From positions 62,001 to 126,000 of the forward strand of contig CAZEFW010000003.1 in assembly GCA_964511535.1 (NCBI GenBank): a stretch of 64,000 nt of DNA, written 5' to 3'. The notes under the pieces were generated by a model. It made no database searches and had not been told where the DNA came from. It saw only the letters and a list, made by a program, of their open reading frames with translations. Positions 15,870 through 24,310 of this stretch are shown here, in pieces; within the stretch, counting starts at the first letter, position 1, and the number at the start of each line of letters is the position of its first letter. The stretch is from CAZCFB01 sp964511535. Its GTDB lineage: Bacteria > Myxococcota_A > Polyangia > GCA-2747355 > CAZCFB01. Position numbers and translations under genes: made by a program.

Positions 15870-17300
15870 CTACATGTCGAAGTAGAGGCTCATCTCGTAG
15901 GGGTGCGGCCGGTTACGCACCTCCTCGTAGTCGCGGCTCATCTTGGTCTGGATCCAGGCTTCGATCATGCGCTCGGTGAACACGCCGCCCCGCAGCAGGA
16001 ACTCGTGGTCATCCTCCAGCGCCTGAAGCGCCGACTTGAGGTTGGTGGGCATGGAGCCGAGGGCCATGCGCTGCTCCTCGGGCAGGTCGAACATGTTGCC
16101 CTCCACCGGGCCGTAGCCCAGCGCCTCCGCGTCGTAGTCGTTGAGGATGCCGTCGATGCCGGCCATGAGCTGCGCCGCCAGGGCGAGGTACACGTTGCAG
16201 GTGCCGTCGGGCGGGCGAAACTCCATGCGCTGCTCGCGCTCGTTGTTGACGTACTTGGGGATGCGCACCGCCGCGCTGCGGTTGGCCACGCCGTAGCAAA
16301 GGGTCACCGGCGCCTCGAACCCGGGCACCAGCCGCTTGAAGCTGTTGGTGGAGGGGTCGGTGAGCGCCAGCAGGGCCGGCCCGTGCTTGAGCACGCCGCC
16401 GATGTACTGCCGCGCCAGCTTGCTCAAGCCGCCGTGCCCGGCGGCGTCGTAGAACAGCGACTTGCCGTCGCGCACCAACAGCTGGTGGAAGTGCATGCCG
16501 CTGCCCGCCTCGTTGTACAGCGGCTTGGGCATGTAGGTCACCGCCTTGCCCGCGTCCCGGGCCACCATGCGGGTGATGTACTTGACCAGCATCACCGCGT
16601 CGGCCGCGGTCTCCAGCGGCATCAACTCCACCTCGATCTCCGACTGCCCCGGCCCGCCCACCTCGTGGTGGTGGTACTTGACCTCAATCCCCGCGTGCTC
16701 GATGTGGCGGCACATCTCCGCGCGCAGGTTGTACAGCTTGTCCAGCGGCGGCATGGCGTGGTAGCCGCCCTGTCGCGGGATCTTGCCGCCCAGGCTGTGC
16801 CCCTCCTCCAGGGTGGTCTCCCAGTCCGCCTCGCTCGACTCGATCTGGTAGAACGCCACGTTGATATCGTTCTGGTAGATCACCTTGTCGAAGATGTAGA
16901 ACTCGAACTCCGGGCCCCACATGGAGCAGTCGGCGATGCTCTCGTCGCGCAGCAGCGCCTCGGCGCGGCTGGCCACGGTGCGCGGGTCGTTGGGGAACGG
17001 CTCCTTGGTGTCTGCCTCGGCGATGGAGCAGATCATGCCCAGGGTCGGCTGCTCCCAGAAGGGATCCGGCAGGGCGGTGGCGATGTCGGGGATGGCCACC
17101 AGGTCGCCGCCCTCCACGCGGGCGAAGCCGGGGATGGAGGATCCGTCGAAGCCGACGCCGTTACGCAGCAGCCGCTCGCTCATGCGGCCGGCCGGGATGG
17201 TCACGTGATGCCACACGCCGAACAGGTCGACGAAGCGCAGGTCGATCATGCGGATGTCCTGCTCCTCGATGGTGGCCTTCAATTCGTCGAAATTACGCAT
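15870..17300 (-). CDS. glnA: Type I glutamine synthetase with Phe at the adenylylation position
   Basis: 476 residues, full length for GSI. It makes glutamine from glutamate, ammonia and ATP. Family landmarks: VGFDGSSIPGF, the EFEFYIFD metal/ATP region, NEAGSGMHFHQ and the active-site stretch NNEREQRMEFRPP. The segment that in enterobacterial GlnA holds the adenylylated Tyr (NLYDLPPEE) reads EGNMFDLPEEQ, with Phe404 (codon 16089-16091), so classic GlnE adenylylation cannot occur there. Ribosome site AAGGAG, 7 bases from the ATG. Followed by a patatin gene 4 bases on. No PII gene (glnB) or ammonium transporter is in the window; glutamate synthase lies at 59-64 kb. Confidence 0.97.
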   Translation of the reverse strand: MRNFDELKATIEEQDIRMIDLRFVDLFGVWHHVTIPAGRMSERLLRNGVGFDGSSIPGFARVEGGDLVAIPDIATALPDPFWEQPTLGMICSIAEADTKEPFPNDPRTVASRAEALLRDESIADCSMWGPEFEFYIFDKVIYQNDINVAFYQIESSEADWETTLEEGHSLGGKIPRQGGYHAMPPLDKLYNLRAEMCRHIEHAGIEVKYHHHEVGGPGQSEIEVELMPLETAADAVMLVKYITRMVARDAGKAVTYMPKPLYNEAGSGMHFHQLLVRDGKSLFYDAAGHGGLSKLARQYIGGVLKHGPALLALTDPSTNSFKRLVPGFEAPVTLCYGVANRSAAVRIPKYVNNEREQRMEFRPPDGTCNVYLALAAQLMAGIDGILNDYDAEALGYGPVEGNMFDLPEEQRMALGSMPTNLKSALQALEDDHEFLLRGGVFTERMIEAWIQTKMSRDYEEVRNRPHPYEMSLYFDM

Positions 17301-17363
17301 GGTAGGGCTCCTTCAGGCGGTTCGGGCGCCCATCATGCCGTGAGGTTCGCGGGCTGTCCATGG

Positions 17364-17369
17364 TATACA
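17364..17369 (+). promoter_or_regulatory. Extended -10 hexamer of a possible leaderless mRNA
   Basis: TGGTATACA, an extended -10, ends 8 bases before the ATG at 17378. There is no Shine-Dalgarno in the gap (CTCCCCTC). Confidence 0.5.
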
Positions 17370-17377
17370 CTCCCCTC

Positions 17378-18034
17378 ATGGACCCCCGGGAGATCAACCG
17401 CTGCATCGACCGCGTGGCCACGCTCTACGCGCGGGTGCCGTCCCCCGGGGAGATCGAGCGCGCCCGGGAGGAGTTCGACGCCGCCCGGGGCAAGGTGTAC
17501 GACGACGACGAGCTTCACGCGACCCACATGGGCATGTTCCTGGAGTGGTACGTGCTCGAGCGCGCGCTCGACGGCGGCGGCACCCCCGCGGAGCGCGCCC
17601 TGGGCGAGCCCGAGCTCCTGGCCGAGCTGGACGCGGACCTGCTGCTGGCGCTGTCGCGAGGGCAGCGGGCCTTGCTCGAGGTCGTGGAGGCACAGGACCG
17701 CGCGCTGGAGCTGGTGGACCTGCTGCTGGGCGGGCGATGGTGCGTGGCGCTGGACGCCCCCATGACCGGGATCGAGCCGGGCGAGATCTTCGAGGCCAGG
17801 CTGATCCCGTGGCAGGGCGAGGTGCGGCTGGGGCCGCTGATGTGCTACCACCCGCGCAGCGCCCGGGAGACGATCCTCGACATCCTGGACGACGCCCGGC
17901 AGCAGGGCGAGCCCGGCCCCGAGCTGGCCGACGCCCTGGCCGAGATGCGGCTGCGCTACAGCCGGTTCCGCAACATAGCGGTGGAGCATATCTACTCCAC
18001 CGCGCCCTTCGCCAGGCAGGAGGCAAAGGCATGA
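17378..18034 (+). CDS. Unknown cytosolic protein
   Basis: 218 residues from the ATG at 17378; a start at 17360 would place the -10-like hexamer inside the gene. No signal peptide or membrane segment. The N-terminal part is acidic and helical (YDDDELHATHMGMFLEWYVL), followed by a section predicted as beta (GEIFEARLIPWQGEVRLGP). The end is coupled to the next gene by an ATGA overlap (18031-18034). I recognise no family; the tight coupling suggests the two work together or are at least co-expressed. Confidence 0.75.
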   Translation: MDPREINRCIDRVATLYARVPSPGEIERAREEFDAARGKVYDDDELHATHMGMFLEWYVLERALDGGGTPAERALGEPELLAELDADLLLALSRGQRALLEVVEAQDRALELVDLLLGGRWCVALDAPMTGIEPGEIFEARLIPWQGEVRLGPLMCYHPRSARETILDILDDARQQGEPGPELADALAEMRLRYSRFRNIAVEHIYSTAPFARQEAKA

Positions 18035-18969
18035 GGCAGGCAGCAGCGGCGGCGGCGCTCGCGCTGGTTTGCGCGGTTGGAGCCCTGCCCCACTCCGTGT
18101 TCGCGGCCGAGCCCGCGGCTCCAAGCTTCCCGGTTGAGCGGCTGCTGGCAGCGCCCGGCGGCAGGGGCATCATCTCCCTGGAGGATCCCTTCATCGAGGG
18201 GCACTTGACCGCCTACGTGCACCTGCTGGCCTCCACCGGGAGCCGCCCCCTGGCCCTCTCGCTGGACGAGGGGAGCGAGCACCCCACGGTGCTCGACCCG
18301 GTGACCCACGCCACCTCGCTGCACCTGTCGGCCGCTCTGGAGCTGCACCGCAAGGCCCGGTTCCACATGGTTCTGCCCCTGGTCATGCTGGGCGGCAACC
18401 GGCTGCAGGGCCTGGGCGAGGACCGAGACTTCCCGGCCATGTCAGCCGGGGACCTGCGGGTCGGCTTCACCTTCAACATCTTCTCCGGCTCCGTGCTGCC
18501 CCTGGACCTGGCCGCCGGAGCCCAGATCATGCTGCCCACCGGCGATGACGGGAACTTCGCCGGAGTGGACGAGCCGGGCCTGGTGCTGCGGCTGCTGCTC
18601 GGCTCCCGCCCGGTGGACTGGGCTCAGGTGCTGTTTCAGTTCGGCGCCATCTTCCACGACAAGCGCGAGTTCTACGGCAGCCTGTGGGGTCAGCGCCTGA
18701 CCTGGGGCCTCGGGCTGCGGGTGGGGCTGCCCTGGATCCCGCTGGTGGGAGAGCACCTCGGGGTGCTGGCCGAGGCGGACGGCGAGGTGTGCCTCGACTG
18801 CGCCACCGACAATCCGGCCGAGCTGCGCGGCGGCGTGTACTTCGAACATGGCCGGTGGGCGGCCACGGTATCGGGCGGGGCGGGCCTGTCCGACGCGGCC
18901 ACGGTGCCGGTGTGGCGGGTGACGGCGGGGGTGAGCGTGCGTCTGGGCCGAGGCCCGGCAGCCCCCTGA
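18031..18969 (+). CDS. Secreted protein, probable outer-membrane beta-barrel
   Basis: 312 residues. The start ATG overlaps the preceding stop (ATGA). Residues 1-25 are a Sec signal (ALALVCAVGALPHSVFA). The rest alternates hydrophobic and polar residues with many Gly (DLRVGFTFNIFSGS, LTWGLGLRVGLPW, VYFEHGRWAATVSGGAGLSD) and ends in a strand (WRVTAGVSVRLG). That is the pattern of an outer-membrane barrel and resembles the barrel halves of OmpA-like proteins in myxobacteria, but there is no OmpA C-domain. Role unknown. Confidence 0.75.
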   Translation: MRQAAAAAALALVCAVGALPHSVFAAEPAAPSFPVERLLAAPGGRGIISLEDPFIEGHLTAYVHLLASTGSRPLALSLDEGSEHPTVLDPVTHATSLHLSAALELHRKARFHMVLPLVMLGGNRLQGLGEDRDFPAMSAGDLRVGFTFNIFSGSVLPLDLAAGAQIMLPTGDDGNFAGVDEPGLVLRLLLGSRPVDWAQVLFQFGAIFHDKREFYGSLWGQRLTWGLGLRVGLPWIPLVGEHLGVLAEADGEVCLDCATDNPAELRGGVYFEHGRWAATVSGGAGLSDAATVPVWRVTAGVSVRLGRGPAAP

Positions 18970-18994
18970 CAGTTCAACAGGAGGAGTGGACCAA

Positions 18995-20215
18995 ATGGAT
19001 CAGGTGCTCTGGCCCGACCTGTCGGGCAAGCGGGTGCTGCTGGCCGTAACCGGCGGCATCGCGGCGTACAAGGCGGCCCACCTGTGCCGGCTGCTGGTGC
19101 GCGCGGGCGCCCTGGTGCGGGTGGCCATGACCGACGCCGCGGCGCAGTTCGTCACGCCGCTGACCTTCGCCGCCCTGTCGGACAACCCGGTGTCCACCGA
19201 CCTGTTCGACCCGCAGCAGGAGTCGCAGATCGGCCACATCGACCTGGCCGACAGCTCCGACCTGCTCATGGTGGCTCCTGCCACGGCCAACACCCTGGCC
19301 AAGCTGGCCCGGGGCATCGCCGACGACCTGGTGAGCACCACCTACCTCGCCTTCAGCGGCCCGGTGCTGCTCGCCCCGGCGATGAACGTGCGCATGTGGA
19401 ATCACCCGGCCACGCGGGAGAACCTGGAGGTGCTGCTGCAGCGCGAGCACCACAGCACCGTTGGCCCTGGCGACGGTGAGATGGCGTGCGGCCATGTGGG
19501 GGCCGGGCGCATGGCCGAGCCGGAGGAGATCCTCCAGGCCGCCGGCGGCTGCCTGGCGCCGGAGGACCTGCTGGGACGCCGGATCCTGGTGAGCGCCGGA
19601 GGCACCCGCGAGGCGCTGGATCCCGTGCGCTACCTGGGCAACCGCTCCTCGGGCAAGATGGGCTTCGCCCTGGCCGCCGAGGCCGCCAGCCGGGGGGCCC
19701 GGGTGACCCTGGTGTCGGGGCCCAGCGCCCTGGCCACGCCCCTGGGCGTTGCGCGGGTGGACGTGCGGGCGGCGGCCGAGATGGCCGCCGCGGTCAAGGA
19801 CCGGGCGGCGGAGCAGGACGCGGTGATCATGGCCGCGGCCGTGGCGGATTACCGCCCCGCCGACGCTGCCCCGACCAAGATCAAGAAGGAGACGACTGGC
19901 GATACCCTCACGGTGGAGTTGGAGCGCACCGAGGACATCCTGGCCGCCCTGGGGCGCATGGATCCACGCCCGCGCCTGGTGGGCTTCGCCGCCGAGACCA
20001 CCGACGACCTGGACGCGGTGGCCCGGGCCAAGATGGCGCGCAAGGGGTGCGACCTGCTGGTGGCCAACGATGTCCGCGCCGACGACGCCGGGTTCGGAAC
20101 GGAGACCAATCATGTGGTGATCTACGGGGAGGACGGCGGGGCCGAGGCGCTGGAGGTGATGCCCAAGCGCGCGGTGGCGGCGCGGATCCTCGAGCGGCTC
20201 GCGGAGCTGCTTTAG
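18995..20215 (+). CDS. coaBC: Bifunctional phosphopantothenoylcysteine decarboxylase / phosphopantothenate-cysteine ligase
   Basis: 406 residues from the ATG at 18995; AGGAGG is 10 bases upstream, while the GTG at 18986 is only one base from it. The CoaC half (1-190) has the flavoprotein start VLLAVTGGIAAYKA, catalytic His81 in GHIDLAD, substrate motif PAMNVRMW (Asn131) and the Cys of GEMACGHVG (165). The CoaB half has SAGGTREALDPVRYLGNRSS, the AAVADYRP motif and KIKKETTGD. It carries out two consecutive steps of coenzyme A synthesis. Length is normal for CoaBC. Confidence 0.97.
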   Translation: MDQVLWPDLSGKRVLLAVTGGIAAYKAAHLCRLLVRAGALVRVAMTDAAAQFVTPLTFAALSDNPVSTDLFDPQQESQIGHIDLADSSDLLMVAPATANTLAKLARGIADDLVSTTYLAFSGPVLLAPAMNVRMWNHPATRENLEVLLQREHHSTVGPGDGEMACGHVGAGRMAEPEEILQAAGGCLAPEDLLGRRILVSAGGTREALDPVRYLGNRSSGKMGFALAAEAASRGARVTLVSGPSALATPLGVARVDVRAAAEMAAAVKDRAAEQDAVIMAAAVADYRPADAAPTKIKKETTGDTLTVELERTEDILAALGRMDPRPRLVGFAAETTDDLDAVARAKMARKGCDLLVANDVRADDAGFGTETNHVVIYGEDGGAEALEVMPKRAVAARILERLAELL

Positions 20216-20337
20216 CAGGGTAAGATGCCAGCAATCCAGGGTTGTTAGGCCCCCTTGATGCCGATATGGCGAGCAACACACCAACCCGGCGTGCGCTGAT
20301 TCCACGAGCCCAAGAACGCGACAGGTCCGTCGCTTAT

Positions 20338-20371
20338 TGTGTAAATTCAACTATTTACGTGGACATTACAC
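20338..20371 (+). promoter_or_regulatory. Nested inverted repeats, probable operator upstream of the MMPL transporter
   Basis: An AT-rich island in the 223-base gap holds GTAAAT-N6-ATTTAC (20341-20358), a perfect dyad. An outer pair, GTGTAA (20339-20344) and TTACAC (20366-20371), also matches. The spacing fits a dimeric repressor. The word GTGTAATG (minus strand here) recurs in a palindrome at 37138-37151. The rest of 20216-20438 shows nothing recognisable. Confidence 0.5.
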
Positions 20372-20438
20372 GAGTAATCCGCTACCCATGGCGGGCTCGC
20401 CCCTTGTTGGCCAGAGGGGCAACAAGCCGCAGGGAAGC

Positions 20439-22982
20439 ATGAGTAGAGAGACACCCCAGCCTGATCCACCCTCCCCCGCAACTGATAGAGGTTCGGGGCG
20501 ACCTGGCGGACCTCGCGTGGCGTCACTCCTGGGTGCCGCCGGCCAGCGCCTGGCTGGCGCGGTGCTCGGCCGCCCCATCCTGACCCTCGGCCTCTCTTTG
20601 CTGGTGGCCGTCGGGGCGCTATACCTGACCACGACCCTCACCTTTGACAGCAGCTTCGCAGCCCTCCTGCCCCCGGACGCCGAGGAGGTTCGCGAGGTGC
20701 GCGAGCTGCAGCGCCTGGCTGGCGGCACCACCGAGCTGGTGGTGGCGGTGGGCGGCGAAGATCCCGAGCGCCGACTCGAGTACGCACGCAAAGTGGTGGG
20801 TCACCTGCGCAAGGACCCGGCGGTTCAGCGGGCGGACGTCGAGTTCCCGGTGGACTTCTTCCGCGACCGCCGCCTGCTGCTGCTCCCGCTGAAGACGCTC
20901 CGCAAGCTCAAGGGCGCCATGGACGAGGAGATAGAGGCGGCCAAGGCGAGGGCCAACCCGCTGTACGTCGACCTGGAAGACGACGAGGAGCAGGGCGGGC
21001 CATGGTCACGGGTGGAGGCCATCGAGCAGGAGGCCGGCCTCTCCGGTCTGGCCCGCGAGACCTACAAGTCCCCGGACGGGCGCTACCTGTTCGTGCGGGT
21101 CAGGCCGCGGGGCACCTCGTCGGACATGGCTCAGGGCAAGGTGGTGCTGGCGAGCCTCAAGGCGGCCGTGACCGGCGCAGGCCAGGTCCCCGAGGGGCTC
21201 GAGGTGCGGCTGGCCGGCGCGCTGGTGGTAAACCAGGAGCAGAACGACCGCATGGACCAGGACATGCGCAGGGCCTCGCTGGTGGCCCTGGCGCTGGTGG
21301 TGCTGCTGATGACGGTGTATGTGCGCCGGCTGGCGGCCCCCATCATCATCGCCGCGCCCCTGATCCTGGGGGTGCTGTCCACCCTGGCCGTCATCGCCCT
21401 GACCCTGGGGCAGCTCAACTTGATCACGGGCTTCCTGGTGAGCGCGCTGTTTGGGCTCGGCGTGGACTTCGAGATCCACCTGTACCTGCGTTACCTCGAG
21501 TTCCTGCGCGCGGGGGCGCGCTCCAGGCGCGATGCCATGTCCCGCGCCGTGGCGCGCACCCTGCCCGGCTGCGCCACGGCCGCGGCCACCACCGCCGCTG
21601 CCTTCTTCGCCGTGTCGGTGAGCGACTTTCGGGGGTTCCGCGAGTACGGCATGATGGCCGGCGCCGGCGTGCTGATCACCCTGGCAGCCACCTACATCGC
21701 GCTGCCACCGCTCGCGGTGCTCATCACCAGGCGTGGCCGCCCCCGCTCGGACGCGTCCCTGGCCGCCATGGCCGCCACCGCCCGCGCCGTCGGCCGCCGC
21801 AACTTCGGCAGGGGCATGGCCTGGACCGTGGTCCTGCTGGCCGGCGTCGGGCTGCTCGGCTCCCTCGCGCGCGCGGACGACGTGCGCTGGCACAGCGACT
21901 TCTACAAGCTGCGCGGCACATCCAAGTCAGTGGCGTTCAACGAGTGGGTCGCCGGCATCCTGGGGGGCACCCTCTCCCCCGCAGCGATCCTCGTGCAGGA
22001 CCTGGACCAGGCGCGGAGGGTGGAGGAGCACCTGGCGCCGCTGGTGGGAGACCCGAGGTCGCAGTTCAAGAGCACCCTCTCCCTCGCCTCCCTCGTGCCG
22101 GCGGATGCCGCCAACAAGCTGGCGGTCATGGGCCAGATCCGAGCCAGCCTGCAGCAGGTCGACCCGGAGGACCTGGACGACGCCGACCGCGAGCGCCTGG
22201 AGGACGCGCTGAAGCTGACCGGGGCCACCACCTGGACGGTGGACGAGATCCCCGAGGTGTTCCGCAACCGCTTCCTCACCGCCGACGGTAAGGGGCAGTT
22301 CGTCATCGTCTGGCCGCGCTCCGCCATGTACGCCGAGGACGAGATCATCGCCTGGGGCGACGCCCTGAACAAGGTTCGGCGGGAGCTCCGGGCCGCGGGC
22401 ATCCCGGTGAAGATCATGGACGAGAACCGCCTGGGCGCCCGGGTGCTCAAGAAGATGCGCACCGACGCGCCGGTGATGCTCGGCGCGGCAGCCACGGCGG
22501 TGTTCGTGCTGCTGTTGGTGGGCTTCGGTCGCTTCTGGCCAGCGGCGCTGGTCATGGGAACCCTCGCCGTGGGGGTGAGCTGGATGCTGGGCTACATGAC
22601 CGTCATCGATCTGGAGATCAACGTGTTCAACCAGGCGATCCTCGCCTCGGTCATCGGCATGGGCATCGACAACGCGGTCCACATCTTCAACCGCTACCGG
22701 GAGGAGGGCGAGGGCCACCTCTCCCGGGTCATCTCCACCACCGGCTCCGCCTCCCTGCTCGCCACGGCCACCACGGCCATCGGCTTCGGCGCCGCCATCA
22801 GCGCCCACCACTACGGCGTGCGGTCCCTGGGCTGGCTGGCCGTGGTGGGGCTGAGCTGCACTTTCATCGCCTCCACCCTGTTCTTCCCCTCGGTGCTGCG
22901 TCTGCTGGAGCGCCGCAAGTCCGGAGCGCAGGCGAACGTGGAGTGCCCCGTCCCCAGCCCCAAGGGAGGCGCCCAGCCATGA
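20439..22982 (+). CDS. RND superfamily transporter, MMPL/HpnN-like
   Basis: 847 residues from the ATG at 20439 (AGGGAAG upstream). Two homologous halves each have an N-terminal helix (ILTLGLSLLVAVGALYLTTT; AWTVVLLAGVGLLGSLA), a large periplasmic loop, and a bundle of membrane helices. Those bundles carry the RND/MMPL signatures FGLGVDFEIHLYLRYLE and IGMGIDNAVHIFNRYREE, with the intramembrane Asp that carries protons. It belongs to the MMPL/HpnN lipid-exporter group (hopanoids, mycolates, aryl polyenes) rather than the AcrB drug pumps. It is coupled to a PAP2-type membrane protein by an ATGA overlap, so a lipid substrate is likely; that is inference. Confidence 0.9.
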   Translation: MSRETPQPDPPSPATDRGSGRPGGPRVASLLGAAGQRLAGAVLGRPILTLGLSLLVAVGALYLTTTLTFDSSFAALLPPDAEEVREVRELQRLAGGTTELVVAVGGEDPERRLEYARKVVGHLRKDPAVQRADVEFPVDFFRDRRLLLLPLKTLRKLKGAMDEEIEAAKARANPLYVDLEDDEEQGGPWSRVEAIEQEAGLSGLARETYKSPDGRYLFVRVRPRGTSSDMAQGKVVLASLKAAVTGAGQVPEGLEVRLAGALVVNQEQNDRMDQDMRRASLVALALVVLLMTVYVRRLAAPIIIAAPLILGVLSTLAVIALTLGQLNLITGFLVSALFGLGVDFEIHLYLRYLEFLRAGARSRRDAMSRAVARTLPGCATAAATTAAAFFAVSVSDFRGFREYGMMAGAGVLITLAATYIALPPLAVLITRRGRPRSDASLAAMAATARAVGRRNFGRGMAWTVVLLAGVGLLGSLARADDVRWHSDFYKLRGTSKSVAFNEWVAGILGGTLSPAAILVQDLDQARRVEEHLAPLVGDPRSQFKSTLSLASLVPADAANKLAVMGQIRASLQQVDPEDLDDADRERLEDALKLTGATTWTVDEIPEVFRNRFLTADGKGQFVIVWPRSAMYAEDEIIAWGDALNKVRRELRAAGIPVKIMDENRLGARVLKKMRTDAPVMLGAAATAVFVLLLVGFGRFWPAALVMGTLAVGVSWMLGYMTVIDLEINVFNQAILASVIGMGIDNAVHIFNRYREEGEGHLSRVISTTGSASLLATATTAIGFGAAISAHHYGVRSLGWLAVVGLSCTFIASTLFFPSVLRLLERRKSGAQANVECPVPSPKGGAQP

Positions 22983-23977
22983 GCCTGCCATCCACCGAAC
23001 TGGCCCGCAGGGCCGAGCTGCTCCCCGGGGGGAAGCTGCTGGCGCGCACCGTCCACAACATGACCAGCCTCGACTGGTACCTGCTGGCCTTCCACACCAT
23101 CCTGGTGACGCGGGTGGCCGTGGCGCCGGACAGCCCCGGGGCCACCACCGCGCGCTGGTTCGCCGTGGCGCTGTTCACCATGACCATCGCCCTGCAGCTG
23201 CTCTGCAGGGGCGAGCTGCTCCCCGCCGGGAAGTTCCGGGGGCTCACCTACCGGATCCTGGCCATCGCGGCGGTGTGCGTGTCGTACTTCGAGATGGGCG
23301 TGCTCCTGCCGGCGCTGCAGCCCACCCTGCTGGACGCCGAGCTGCTGTGGCTGGACCGGGTGCTGTTCGGGGAGACCCCGGCGGTGCTCATGGAGCGGCT
23401 GCTTTCACATGCCACCAGCAACTGGTTCGGCTTCTTCTACTACAGCTACATCTGGCTGCTGGTGCTGAACATCCTCGGCACCGCGCTGTTCGACCGGCAG
23501 TACCGGCGCATGGGGGAGATGCTGGCCGCGGCCGCCATGGTCGGCGTGGCGGGGCACCTGATCTACATCCTCGTGCCGGGCGTCGGCCCCATCGCGTACA
23601 TGCACTTCGACCGGCCGATCCCCGACAGTTTCTGGTGGGGCCAGGTGCAGGCGCTGGTGGGCAACGCCGGCGCCATGCTCGATATCTTCCCCTCGCTGCA
23701 CACGGCCTACCCGTCCATGTTCGCGCTGCACGCCATCCGCCACCGGCGCACCGCGCCGTTCAAGTACATCTGGCCGGTGTCGACCTTCTTCGCGCTGAAC
23801 ATCGTCTTCTCCACCATGTTCCTGCGCTGGCACTATGCGGTGGACGTGGTGGCGGGGCTGGCCCTCGCGTGGGGTTCCCAGCGCTGGGCCATCCATTACA
23901 TGTCGGGCCCCCGGCTGCGCGACGGCCAGCGTCAGCCCAACTTCGAGGCGTTCCGGGACCACGCGCCGTCGAGCTGA
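22979..23977 (+). CDS. PAP2-superfamily membrane phosphatase or inositol-phosphotransferase-like protein
   Basis: 332 residues, start overlapping the transporter stop. About six membrane helices. The PAP2 catalytic pieces are visible: FPSLHTAYP (His in the middle motif) and RWHYAVDVVAGLALAW (His and Asp in the last motif), as in Aur1/Ipt1-like PAP2_3 proteins. Such enzymes hydrolyse or transfer lipid phosphates at the membrane surface. Its coupling with an MMPL transporter suggests a small lipid-modification and export unit. Followed by a hairpin-rich repeat that probably ends transcription. Confidence 0.88.
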   Translation: MSLPSTELARRAELLPGGKLLARTVHNMTSLDWYLLAFHTILVTRVAVAPDSPGATTARWFAVALFTMTIALQLLCRGELLPAGKFRGLTYRILAIAAVCVSYFEMGVLLPALQPTLLDAELLWLDRVLFGETPAVLMERLLSHATSNWFGFFYYSYIWLLVLNILGTALFDRQYRRMGEMLAAAAMVGVAGHLIYILVPGVGPIAYMHFDRPIPDSFWWGQVQALVGNAGAMLDIFPSLHTAYPSMFALHAIRHRRTAPFKYIWPVSTFFALNIVFSTMFLRWHYAVDVVAGLALAWGSQRWAIHYMSGPRLRDGQRQPNFEAFRDHAPSS

Positions 23978-24053
23978 GGCGGGGTGTAGTTCTGATTACA
24001 GGCTAGCTCGGCCCCCCGCCTGAGAGGCGGATCTTTCAGAACCGAAACAGCGT

Positions 24054-24173
24054 CGGAGGTAGAAGCGGCGTCCTCGCCGCTTTCGCTGCAGCGCTGCAAA
24101 CCACGCGGCCAGAGGCCGCGTCTACAGGTTAGTTTCGGGTCAGCGGTGCCTTGGTTCGTCGAAGTCGACGTTT
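24054..24173. repeat. Direct repeat, copy 1 (120 bp)
   Basis: Identical to 24187-24306, with a period of 133 bases. Each copy contains two strong hairpins: GCGGCG-TCCT-CGCCGC and ACGCGGCC-AGA-GGCCGCGT. It lies between convergent genes and may act as a bidirectional terminator. The remaining bases of 23978-24310 hold no gene. Confidence 0.9.
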
Positions 24174-24186
24174 ACCTTTACAGTGC

Positions 24187-24306
24187 CGGAGGTAGAAGCG
24201 GCGTCCTCGCCGCTTTCGCTGCAGCGCTGCAAACCACGCGGCCAGAGGCCGCGTCTACAGGTTAGTTTCGGGTCAGCGGTGCCTTGGTTCGTCGAAGTCG
24301 ACGTTT
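24187..24306. repeat. Direct repeat, copy 2 (120 bp)
   Basis: Exact second copy of 24054-24173; it ends four bases before the stop codon of the next minus-strand gene. Identity over 120 bases suggests a very recent duplication or ongoing conversion. Confidence 0.9.
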
Positions 24307-24310
24307 GAGG

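Noticed and set aside
24054..24306. Two-copy repeat as a CRISPR array
   Set aside because: Repeat units are 120 bp with a 13-bp spacer and internal hairpins; no cas genes nearby.
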